From the NCBI RefSeq assembly GCF_002813455.1, contig NZ_PHHE01000001.1:4770001-4834000 (forward strand): a stretch of 64,000 nt of DNA, in the 5' to 3' direction. Below the pieces are notes generated by a model, which saw only the letters and a list, made by a program, of their open reading frames with translations, was not told where the DNA came from and searched no databases. Shown here piece by piece: positions 53,085-60,197 of the stretch (positions within the stretch are counted from its first letter, which is position 1; each line of letters begins with the position of its first letter). The translations under genes and the position numbers were made by a program. The stretch comes from Pseudomonas baetica (GTDB lineage: Bacteria > Pseudomonadota > Gammaproteobacteria > Pseudomonadales > Pseudomonadaceae).

Positions 53085-54883
53085 GCCTGAGCCTCCTGCT
53101 GTGCCACGCTCAGTCCTACTGCGACCGGGCGCACCCAGATCGGCATGCTGTTGAGCATGAAGGTTTCGCCGGCAGCGGCCAGCAGTAGGGTGGTGCCCAT
53201 CACATGGGCGATTGCTTCGGCTGCGGCCGGCGGTACCGCGTTGCCGATCCGCTCGCGCCATGCCTGATCGCTCAAACCGTCCAGCTCGAACTGTTCTTCT
53301 GGTTCGACCAGACTCTGCAGCGCGGCCAGTTCCAGCGTGGTGAATGGTCGGTGCCAGGTGCCGTCGAGACTTTCAATCACGCAGGTCAACCGGTCATTAG
53401 CTTCCGGCATGCGGGGATCAGCGACTGACCAGCGTCCGTTGTCCTGCTTGGCACTGGCCGATACGGCGCCGCACTGCTCTTTCCAGCCGACAACGCCGTA
53501 GTGGCCACCAGTCAGGTAGGCGTCACCCTTGACACGCTTCATGCCGGGGCGGGGATCTGCGATCGACAACGCGCCACTGGCTACCTGCTGCGATCCGGTG
53601 ACAGTCCCAGCAGTTTTATCCCATGGACAAACACCCAGCTTCCGGCTGCTCGCTCCCGGGTGCCAGTTGTGATACCGGGGATCCTGCACGGCAAAGGCGC
53701 CTTGCCCAGTGGTACTGCCGGCGATCACCGTTCCGGCGGCGTTGTCGAATGGCGTTACCAGATACTTGCCGAAGCCATCACCAGGCCGGCGAGGATCAGC
53801 AACGCTGAAGGTCCCTTGCCCGGGCGACTTGACACCGATTACCGCGCCGCTGGTTTCGTCCCATTTGCGGACGCCGTACTGCTGGTATTGCAGGGCGCCG
53901 GCTTTGGCGCGTGGATCGGCAACAGAGAACGCTCCGTTTGTTGGGCTGCTCCGACCAGCAACGGTGCCGGCGGTGTCTTGCCATTCATGCACGCCGAGGT
54001 ATCCGGCGCGATACTCAGGAACGATCACCAAGTCACGCAGGTAACCGTCCTCTATCGCCAAGTCGTTCAGGCTGCGCCAGTCCTTGCCGGCGGTGACCAG
54101 GGCGAGACGAACCCACGTTTTCCACTGGAGTGCTGGAACCCGGTGCATCGGGCCGGCGGCTTCGATATTGCCGGCGAGCGGCATACGTCCGAGGATCGAG
54201 CCGACAGACTGGAGCGTTTTCTTTTCCGGCTCGTACAGGAACGGCGGCACCTTCTCGATGTGGCGGGCCACCAGCAAGAAGCGCTTGCGGCTCTGAGCCA
54301 GGCCGCCGATGACGCCGCAATCGTGCGTGGTTTCGGCGACTGCGTATCCGTAGTGGTTCAGCAGCTTGTTGATCTGGTCCAGCAGGTGGCGGCCACGGGT
54401 GGCTAGGCGGGGCACGTTTTCGAAGACGATCAGCGATACCGGGTCGTCCTTCCACGCCTCACACATCAGCCAGATGCAGCGCAACGTTAGCTCGTTCAGA
54501 GCCTGGTACTTCGGCGTCAGGCTCATTGTTTCGGACAGCAAGCCCGAGGCGCCTTTGCAAGGGCTGGAAATGAACACAGCGTCCGGACGTTCGTTGCTGG
54601 CAGCGCGGCGCAGGTCGTCGGCGCTCGCCTCAGTCCAGCCGGAAGGCGGCTCTTTACCGTGGAAGCGGGTGTACTGGTCGCGGGTGAACAGATCCATCAG
54701 TGTTCCGGGAACACCGGAAAGACGGTGAAAGTCGCGCAGGCCGGCTGGGTCCACGTCGACGCCGCCGATGCATTGCCATTCGGCTTGGATATGCCCAACG
54801 ATGGGCTTGGCCCGGTTGAAACCCTTAGCGCCGCCGCCGAGACCGCAGCACATGTGGAAGTGTTTGAGAACGCGCTTAAGCAT
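53081..54883 (-). CDS. prophage DNA cytosine-5 methyltransferase with repeat-built target region
   Basis: About 600 aa from ATG at 54883 (MLKRVLKHFHMCCGLGGG). Motif I HMCCGLGGGAKGF, motif IV SSPCKGAS with catalytic Cys, motif VI FENVPRL, motif VIII QSRKRFLL, then a long variable region, then motif X RIGNAVPPAAAEA. The variable region (about residues 295-500) is made of five units ending in ADPR or similar (AGTVAGRSSPTNGAFSVADP as an example). Probably protects phage DNA from host restriction. Confidence 0.88.
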   Translation of the reverse strand: MLKRVLKHFHMCCGLGGGAKGFNRAKPIVGHIQAEWQCIGGVDVDPAGLRDFHRLSGVPGTLMDLFTRDQYTRFHGKEPPSGWTEASADDLRRAASNERPDAVFISSPCKGASGLLSETMSLTPKYQALNELTLRCIWLMCEAWKDDPVSLIVFENVPRLATRGRHLLDQINKLLNHYGYAVAETTHDCGVIGGLAQSRKRFLLVARHIEKVPPFLYEPEKKTLQSVGSILGRMPLAGNIEAAGPMHRVPALQWKTWVRLALVTAGKDWRSLNDLAIEDGYLRDLVIVPEYRAGYLGVHEWQDTAGTVAGRSSPTNGAFSVADPRAKAGALQYQQYGVRKWDETSGAVIGVKSPGQGTFSVADPRRPGDGFGKYLVTPFDNAAGTVIAGSTTGQGAFAVQDPRYHNWHPGASSRKLGVCPWDKTAGTVTGSQQVASGALSIADPRPGMKRVKGDAYLTGGHYGVVGWKEQCGAVSASAKQDNGRWSVADPRMPEANDRLTCVIESLDGTWHRPFTTLELAALQSLVEPEEQFELDGLSDQAWRERIGNAVPPAAAEAIAHVMGTTLLLAAAGETFMLNSMPIWVRPVAVGLSVAQQEAQA

Positions 54884-55214
54884 TGGCGTTCTCCTCGACA
54901 ATGACCGCTTGCGCTTGGCTCTCACTGGCTTCTATGTAGCTGCGCAGAACGTCTAGATCATTCGGCTGCGCCGTAGGGGTCTTATACCCCACAACAGGCT
55001 GCGCGGGCGGGCGTTTCTGAGCGTTTAGCGTTGCATCAGCGAGCGCTGCCCCGCGCAGCTTTTCGTGGGGTATAAGTGCTTCGGCAGTGGCGCTGGACGA
55101 AGCAATAATGCCTGCTGCTGCGCAGCAGAGACTGTTTTTTACAGGCGTGTCGATCCCACTGTCGTCGCGAAGCAAAGCGGCCTGCACCTGCGTGTTGTCC
55201 TGTGAGTGCGTCAT
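54876..55214 (-). CDS. 112-aa hypothetical phage protein
   Basis: From ATG at 55214 (MTHSQDNTQVQAALLRDDSG), coupled by ATGA to the HD hydrolase gene. Low-complexity, Ala- and Gln-rich, ends SESQAQAVIVEENANA. Its middle third lies in a large inverted repeat (54982-55076), so conservation may lie in the DNA or RNA and not in the protein. Confidence 0.5.
   Translation of the reverse strand: MTHSQDNTQVQAALLRDDSGIDTPVKNSLCCAAAGIIASSSATAEALIPHEKLRGAALADATLNAQKRPPAQPVVGYKTPTAQPNDLDVLRSYIEASESQAQAVIVEENANA
54982..55076. repeat. large near-perfect hairpin inside a phage gene
   Basis: CTTATACCCCAC (54982-54993) pairs with GTGGGGTATAAG (55065-55076) and GCTGCGCGGG (54999-55008) with CCCGCGCAGC (55050-55059), separated on each side by 5 nt: a 22-bp stem with a symmetric internal loop. 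Confidence 0.88.
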
Positions 55215-55753
55215 GCCGCTTTCCTCCGATGTTCGATAGCAAGTTGATCCATCAGGCGCTGGTGGTAAGTGTTGCGCGCCTCTGCGGCAGACCACGGACG
55301 GATGGTTTCAACCATGGGTTCGATGCCGACCAAGCAATCCCAGATAGCCGGATCGGTTGGCATGAGGTCGCGACGTTCGGTGGCCAGCGCTATCAGGTCG
55401 GCCTGATGGATGCAGGTAGGGAGTTCTGGGGCGATGTCGAACCGGTCGCAAACGCGCCACCAAATGCAGTCCTCGAAGTGTTGGTAGGCGCTAATCCACT
55501 GCTTGAGTGGCCGTGTCATATCGCCCAAGTACGCCTCGGGAGCGTCATGGAGCAAGGCCACAAGTTTGTGTTCTTCTGGCACCAGGTCAGCGACGATGCA
55601 GCTGTGCTGAGCCACGCTGTAGAACTCGCGGGTGTGGCCGTTGAAGCGGCACAAATGAGCCAGCGAGTGTGCAATATCTCGCGGATCGATCATTTCGGCG
55701 TCCGGCTCAAGCAAATCAAAGCGCTTGCCGGTATGGGTGAGGATCCAGCTCAT
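55211..55753 (-). CDS. HD-domain phosphohydrolase (YfbR-like)
   Basis: 180 aa. H in SVAQHS, the HD pair in VALLHDAPEAYLGDM, D in HQADLIALATERRDL fit the metal site of 5'-deoxynucleotidase-type HD proteins. Could alter nucleotide pools during infection. Coupled on both sides by ATGA overlaps. Confidence 0.85.
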   Translation of the reverse strand: MSWILTHTGKRFDLLEPDAEMIDPRDIAHSLAHLCRFNGHTREFYSVAQHSCIVADLVPEEHKLVALLHDAPEAYLGDMTRPLKQWISAYQHFEDCIWWRVCDRFDIAPELPTCIHQADLIALATERRDLMPTDPAIWDCLVGIEPMVETIRPWSAAEARNTYHQRLMDQLAIEHRRKAA

Positions 55754-56289
55754 GCTGCACCTCTCGATTGCGCGGTGGTGGCAATGGCCTGGTGGTCTTG
55801 TTGGAAAAAAACGACAGCTTTCTCTGCATCGTCCGTGCTGAGAGGAATACGGAGAGGCACTATCTCAACCTTTGCATGGCCTGTTATTTCGGCGGGCGTC
55901 AGTAATTCGGCCATGGCAAGCGCCTCTTCGCGCAGGGCGCGGGTTTCGCGTTCGAGTTTTTTCCCCGTGCGGAAGGCGGCGAACGTATCAGCGGCAATGC
56001 GGAGCTTTTCGGCGATATCGAGCAGTGTCTGGCGTTCGGGATTGCCGAGCGTCAACGCTTGCTGAAGGCGTTTGCTGAATTGCGCCAAGTGTGCGTGGTT
56101 GGCCTTGATGAATTCGAGGGAGGCTCTTAACTCGCGAATGGTCTTGGCGCTTTCGGCGCGCAGGATGTCGTCGCTCTGTTTCATGCCAGCGGACATGCCG
56201 TCGGTACGGCCCATGATGTAGCCAGCCCAGACCAATAGTCCGGCCAGAATGATTAGGGCGATGAGTGCGCAGATTTGAATTGCAGTCAT
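55750..56289 (-). CDS. membrane-anchored coiled-coil phage protein
   Basis: 179 aa from ATG at 56289, after GGAG. Membrane segment at residues 4-25 (IQICALIALIILAGLLVWAG) and then a helical, charged region. No family recognised. Confidence 0.65.
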   Translation of the reverse strand: MTAIQICALIALIILAGLLVWAGYIMGRTDGMSAGMKQSDDILRAESAKTIRELRASLEFIKANHAHLAQFSKRLQQALTLGNPERQTLLDIAEKLRIAADTFAAFRTGKKLERETRALREEALAMAELLTPAEITGHAKVEIVPLRIPLSTDDAEKAVVFFQQDHQAIATTAQSRGAA

Positions 56290-56344
56290 TTGGTTTGCTC
56301 CTGGTTCAGTGTCGGACTGGTGGTGGCAGTCCTTGGGGTAAGGC

Positions 56345-56662
56345 TTACTCGGTTGGCTCGTCTTGCTGACTCTGCATGTCTTCGTCGGCCTGGTAGGCGC
56401 GAATATCGATGAGCGATGCAACGTGTCGAATGTGGGCGTACTTGGGCGCTTTCCGACTTGAGTCCAGAGTGGTGATCGGAAGCTGGATCCGACCGCTGTT
56501 GATTTCAATCACAAACTTTTGCTCGTTGAGGTTGCGGAAATACTTCTCACGCACGGCCTCCAGCGGAATCAGCACATCACCGAAGGTGCGGTACAGCAGC
56601 TCGATGGTCGTGGATTCAGGAGCGGGGCGTAGCCGCAGTGGGGCTTGGGCTGCATTACTCAT
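56345..56662 (-). CDS. PrtN-family transcription activator
   Basis: 105 aa. FGDVLIPLEAVREKYFRNLN, EQKFVIEINSGRIQLPITTL and SSRKAPKYAHIRHVASLIDI follow the pyocin activator PrtN pattern (IPLE.V...YF..L...KF...I..G.I.LP......S.K). PrtN switches on pyocin genes when PrtR is lost. Here it lies in the leftward prophage operon behind an S24 repressor. Confidence 0.83.
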   Translation of the reverse strand: MSNAAQAPLRLRPAPESTTIELLYRTFGDVLIPLEAVREKYFRNLNEQKFVIEINSGRIQLPITTLDSSRKAPKYAHIRHVASLIDIRAYQADEDMQSQQDEPTE

Positions 56663-56834
56663 GGCTTTGTATAGCCTCCTTGCGTTTGCTTCTTGCTGGA
56701 TGGTTCCAGGCGTTCAGGCAATGGCGTTTGGTCAATTCCCGCAGATGCTCGGGCACCTCAAGGAGCGCGGCATTGCGCTCCTCTCGTGTCCGCATTGCGA
56801 TGATCTGTCGGGCGTATTCCCTAGGCCACGTCAC
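56655..56834 (-). CDS. 59-aa conserved small phage protein
   Basis: Starts at GTG 56834 inside the end of the KilAC-type gene and ends 8 bp within the PrtN-type gene. Reads REYARQIIAMRTREERNAAL then EVPEHLRELTKRH, a family often seen beside Pseudomonas phage replication genes; function unknown. Confidence 0.75.
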   Translation of the reverse strand: MTWPREYARQIIAMRTREERNAALLEVPEHLRELTKRHCLNAWNHPARSKRKEAIQSHE

Positions 56835-57102
56835 GGCGGTCTGCCGGAATTTCAGGTAGGTCGATGCCTAGTTTTTCAGCCAGCCAGCGGATGCCGGCTT
56901 GCTTGACCCGGGTCGACTGGCTGTATTGCAAGCCGTACTTTTCGTCATACCAGGTGCCGTCCTTGACCCGCAGATACTCTTTGTCCCGTTTTGGGTAGGC
57001 CGGCAGGTTGCCCTTAAGCAGGTCTTTCTCCCGCATGAGTGCAATCAGTTTTGGACGTGTGAGGCCGAGTTGCGAGGCTGCTTGGGCGAGGGTACGTTCC
57101 AT
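56821..57102 (-). CDS. KilAC-type phage antirepressor C-terminal domain protein
   Basis: 93 aa from ATG at 57102 with GAGGTGG upstream (an ATG at 57123 is also possible). TLAQAASQLGLTRPKLIALM then LAYPKRDKEYLRVKDG-like and RVKQAGIRWLAEKLGI segments match the KilAC domain. It lacks the N-terminal BRO or KilA part. Possible regulator that binds DNA or repressor. Confidence 0.75.
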   Translation of the reverse strand: MERTLAQAASQLGLTRPKLIALMREKDLLKGNLPAYPKRDKEYLRVKDGTWYDEKYGLQYSQSTRVKQAGIRWLAEKLGIDLPEIPADRRDVA

Positions 57103-57112
57103 GTCGTCCACC

Positions 57113-57703
57113 TCATGCCGCATGTGCGGCAGGTGTTGCAGCGGCCGCGAGATGGTTGATGGACTCGATAACCATGAGGTAAATCTCGTCATCGGTGTCG
57201 CTCACGGTGAAGCATCGGGTGTTGGGGCTTTTGTTGCCGATGCTCAGGATGATGGTCGCCCCTAGGCGCGTGTGGGTGCGGTGAATGGCAACGTGCAGCG
57301 GGAGATCAAACCCCATGTCGAGGCTCTGCACGCCGCCAGTGCGCACCAGCTCAAGCACACGCTGCTTGTCTTGGGCTTCAAAGCGGCCGTATACACGGCT
57401 GGCATGCGGGAGATGAACCGGGTCGCTGCTATTGCTCGGATCGAACGGTCCGTTAGCGATCTCTTCAATGAAGTCGGCCAGCTTAAGGTGAGTTTTCTTG
57501 TCGCTTGGAAGGGTCAGCGTGTGACGCTCAGTCCCCAGCTCGACGCTGAATGCGGTCTCAGTTGCGCCCCGTTCTACTTTAAGGCGGAACGCAAGGCACT
57601 CGCGCGTGGGAGCGGTTCGTAGGACATGATTGAAGGTCTCGGTCAGATTGACCTGAGCTTTGAGCAACTGCAGGGTGCGGTTGTCGATTCTGTATTTGCT
57701 CAT
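57113..57703 (-). CDS. 196-aa hypothetical phage protein
   Basis: Starts MSKYRIDNRTLQLLKAQVNL. Contains SVELGTERHTLTLPSDKKTH and HLPHASRVYGRFEAQDKQRV. No family recognised. Coupled by ATGA to the gene before it. Confidence 0.65.
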   Translation of the reverse strand: MSKYRIDNRTLQLLKAQVNLTETFNHVLRTAPTRECLAFRLKVERGATETAFSVELGTERHTLTLPSDKKTHLKLADFIEEIANGPFDPSNSSDPVHLPHASRVYGRFEAQDKQRVLELVRTGGVQSLDMGFDLPLHVAIHRTHTRLGATIILSIGNKSPNTRCFTVSDTDDEIYLMVIESINHLAAAATPAAHAA

Positions 57704-57876
57704 GCCGCGTGCCCTCCGCCATTTGGATCAAATGGAGAGGATTGGGGCTTGGCAATAAGCTTTGGTTTGTTGTTGTGAATGATGACCAGGCAGCCGCTGA
57801 AGGACTGCAGCTGCTCGATCATCTTCTTGTTACTGACGCACGCCGGATGGACGTGGAGGGTTGCATTGGTTCGCAT
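57700..57876 (-). CDS. 58-aa small phage protein, first gene of the leftward operon
   Basis: From ATG at 57876 (MRTNATLHVHPACVSNKKMI) with GAGG 8 nt upstream; its stop overlaps the next ATG. No family recognised, but the frame, ribosome site and coupling support it. Confidence 0.7.
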   Translation of the reverse strand: MRTNATLHVHPACVSNKKMIEQLQSFSGCLVIIHNNKPKLIAKPQSSPFDPNGGGHAA

Positions 57877-57912
57877 AGGTTATGCCTCGCTCTGTGGTGT
57901 AAGAGTGAGGCG

Positions 57913-57954
57913 AAAATAACCTAGGTGTTAGATCGGTGCAACAACTTTGGTTTT
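57913..57954 (-). promoter_or_regulatory. promoter and operator of the leftward prophage operon
   Basis: Minus-strand -35 TTGCAC (57936-57941) and -10 TATTTT (57913-57918) with 17 bp between. ACAACTTTGGTTTT at 57941-57954 resembles the repressor-cro operator ACAACCGTGGTTGT and abuts the -35, so the S24 repressor probably silences this operon. Confidence 0.6.
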
Positions 57955-57961
57955 AGGTGCT

Positions 57962-58741
57962 TTAATTTCTTGGTAACGGCGCGGCGTTGACGGGTCGAAT
58001 GGTCGACCACCAGAAGACGCGACCTAACACCTTCATCTGTTGCTCTACGAATTGCTCGAACGTGTAAGTCTCGTCGGGATGTTCCGATTGGTTGTAGCTG
58101 ATGAGCCTCAGTCCCCCTCCGTCTAGGCGCTCCAAAAACTTTATTCTCAGTGCGCCGTCTTGCTCAATGGCGTAAAGGTGGTCAGCAATAATCCGAGTCA
58201 TTCCTCGGTCTATACCGACCGTAGCACCATGAAGAATCAGGGGTTCCTGGCTTCGGCCTGTTACGGGGGCGCACAAGGCATTTGCTGGGTCTACGCCACA
58301 TTGGCGTAGCGTTGCTAGAGAGAAACGAAGAACACGTCCATATTCAGCTTGCACTGCAGTCCTTCCGGCTCCGGCAGAAATCTCGACCTGCTTAAAAAGA
58401 GGAATTTCAACCTCGTCGTCATTCAACGGCGTGTTGCTGTCCCACGATGAAACGGGGTCTAGAACGAGAGGCCCGGCAGGTTTCTCCTGGTGGCGCACGA
58501 TTGATGTGACAGTCGCCGGCATATCACCGTTTTCGAGCCATGGCAGAGACAAATTCAATCCTCTAGCAATAGCGCCTGTTTTACGACTTTCCCTAGTCTG
58601 GCCGTCGACAATCTTGAAGATCGTTGCCTGAGAGCACCCCGACAGCTTTGCAACGTCAGTCTGGCTGAGGTTGAGCTGCTCCATGGCGTACTTGAGCCGA
58701 TCTGCAAGTGTGGGGAGAAGTTCGATAGGTAAGTATTTCAT
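57962..58741 (-). CDS. prophage S24-type repressor (CI/PrtR-like)
   Basis: 259 aa. HTH at residues about 12-60 (LNLSQTDVAKLSGCSQATIF). Cleavage region VEISAGAG; nucleophile Ser in VTGRSQEPLILHGATVGI; base Lys in LRIKFLERL. The nucleophile context GRSQEP differs from the usual GNSMEP. C-terminal end HPDETYTFEQF...VLGRVFWW is like the tailocin repressor. Inactivated through RecA after DNA damage. Confidence 0.88.
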   Translation of the reverse strand: MKYLPIELLPTLADRLKYAMEQLNLSQTDVAKLSGCSQATIFKIVDGQTRESRKTGAIARGLNLSLPWLENGDMPATVTSIVRHQEKPAGPLVLDPVSSWDSNTPLNDDEVEIPLFKQVEISAGAGRTAVQAEYGRVLRFSLATLRQCGVDPANALCAPVTGRSQEPLILHGATVGIDRGMTRIIADHLYAIEQDGALRIKFLERLDGGGLRLISYNQSEHPDETYTFEQFVEQQMKVLGRVFWWSTIRPVNAAPLPRN

Positions 58742-58854
58742 TAGCTGATTCTACAACCGTGGTTGTGACCCGTCTTAGACTATTGGGTGTTGACTGTTCT
58801 ATTACGAAGGTTGTAGATTGCGAGCCGTGATCAAATACATGGAGAGCTAGATCA
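58742..58854. promoter_or_regulatory. repressor-cro operator/promoter region
   Basis: ACAACC-GT-GGTTGT at 58753-58766 is a perfect-arm palindrome. A related half-site, GGTTGTAG, lies near 58819. Rightward: TTGACT-N18-TAGATT for cro. Leftward: TAGAAT (58748-58753) ends 6 bp before the repressor ATG, so that transcript may be leaderless, as lambda cI from PRM. Confidence 0.65.
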
Positions 58855-59121
58855 ATGACTTCCTGCAGTACAGATGCCGATTTGTGTCGAGAGGCCTTGG
58901 AAAAGGTCATCACGATTTGCGGCAACAACCAGTCAGAGCTTGCCCGTCGCTGTAACGTTAAGCAGCCCCATGTGTGGAAATGGATCAAGGCAGGTCGCGT
59001 TCCTACTGAACGCGTTCATTCGGTTGCGCGTGCGTCAGGCGGCAAGGTACTCCCGCACGAATTGCGCCCCGATTTACCTGATCTTTTCCCAGCACCACAA
59101 TTTCCAGCAGTTGCTGCGTAA
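58855..59121 (+). CDS. Cro/YdaS-like regulator
   Basis: 88 aa. A single HTH (NNQSELARRCNVKQPHVWKW) followed by VPTERVHSVARASGGKVLPH, which is the YdaS-type Cro pattern. Opposes the repressor in the lytic switch. Confidence 0.87.
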   Translation: MTSCSTDADLCREALEKVITICGNNQSELARRCNVKQPHVWKWIKAGRVPTERVHSVARASGGKVLPHELRPDLPDLFPAPQFPAVAA

Positions 59122-59455
59122 ACATTAGAAAAAAGGCGACCCAAGGGTCGCCCAGTTCCTCCCGACACGCACCACCACAGCGCTGTCGGGCCGCGATAGG
59201 GGTTGGAGGGCAAACCAAATGCAAAACCCCCCACTCCTATCGCGTTTTCCAAGGCTCGGAAGCTTTGGTGTTGCTGCCTTTTCCACCACAGAGCTGGCAG
59301 CTGTTGCGCCTGGGGTGAACAACGGATTGTTCGCCCCGGCACGGTGCCGGTGTTGGTCATAGGGACCTCGCCGGCGTTTGGGCCTATCAAGCCACACGAC
59401 AAATGTATCACTACTCTCTGTCGTGCGGCACTGGCAACATTCAAGGATTAATGCC
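59122..59455. other. gap with a minus-strand terminator (59129-59152)
   Basis: GGCGACCC-AA-GGGTCGCC hairpin, with six A on its left, is an intrinsic terminator for minus-strand transcription arriving from the right. Long minus-strand frames exist here (59016-59444, 59125-59457) with some likeness to Icd/Ash-type phage proteins, but nothing firm. No plus-strand gene seen. Confidence 0.5.
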
Positions 59456-59974
59456 ATGAGCCGAATCGCTCTAAGTTCTGTAGATCGAGCCCAGCGGGAA
59501 GTCCTGCCGCTCGATCTTGCGCTTTACCACGCTGCACGCGACTACCCAGGCGGCGCCGCTGCTATCGCAGCCACCACTGGCCGAAACGCCACGACGTTGC
59601 AGCACAAGCTTTCCCCAACCCATCCAAGCCACACCGTGAACATCCAAGAGTTTGGCGAGATCCTGGAACTGACTAAGGATCGCCGCATTCTGGATGCGGT
59701 GCATGCGCTGGTCTGCGACACGATCTGGCAGGAACTGGCTGAGGCCTACACCAACGACATGCCCGAGACATTGACGACCGGCATCGCTGAGTATTTCCGG
59801 CAGGTGGCGGATCTTGCCGACACCTGGGCCAAGAGCATCGGTGACGGCGTCGTCTCCGATCAAGAGTTGGCAGCGATTCGCCTGCAGGTGTTCAGGGGGA
59901 TCCAAGGGCTGCTCGGATTATTCAATCGCGCCACCTACGTCAACCAGACGACGCGAGGTGCTGACCATGGCTGA
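59456..59974 (+). CDS. phage regulatory CII-like protein
   Basis: 172 aa from ATG 59456. DLALYHAARDYPGGAAAIAA and the following TTGRNATTLQHKLSPTHPSH fit the phage_CII family found after cro in Pseudomonas and Ralstonia phages. Likely activates lysogeny promoters. Confidence 0.8.
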   Translation: MSRIALSSVDRAQREVLPLDLALYHAARDYPGGAAAIAATTGRNATTLQHKLSPTHPSHTVNIQEFGEILELTKDRRILDAVHALVCDTIWQELAEAYTNDMPETLTTGIAEYFRQVADLADTWAKSIGDGVVSDQELAAIRLQVFRGIQGLLGLFNRATYVNQTTRGADHG

Positions 59975-60197
59975 CATCGCAGACTTCGCTAATGATCTGG
60001 TGCTAGAGCGCGTCGACCAAGCGCTCGCAGCACGTCGCATCGCCGCCAAACCTGCATTGGCGGCGCATTCGTTTCTGTTCTGCGAAGAGTGCGATGAGGC
60101 AATTCCGGAGGCGCGCCGTGTGGCGCAGCCTGGCTGCACGCATTGTGTGGATTGCCTTTCCCTCGCGGAATTGAAGGGAGCTCGTCATGCTCGATGA
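59967..60197 (+). CDS. TraR/DksA-type C4 zinc finger protein
   Basis: 76 aa from ATG 59967. CEECDEAIPEARR and CTHCVDC form the four-cysteine finger. Phage and plasmid TraR proteins bind RNA polymerase in the secondary channel and alter promoter output without ppGpp. Confidence 0.87.
   Translation: MADIADFANDLVLERVDQALAARRIAAKPALAAHSFLFCEECDEAIPEARRVAQPGCTHCVDCLSLAELKGARHAR

Noticed and set aside
54982..55076. Large inverted repeat taken as an intrinsic terminator
   Set aside because: No T run follows on either strand and it lies inside an open frame, so it is listed as a structural element instead.
59016..59444. 142-codon minus-strand frame with Icd/Ash-like features
   Set aside because: Overlaps the cro-like gene on the other strand, contains the terminator hairpin and has no clear ribosome site; kept only as a remark.
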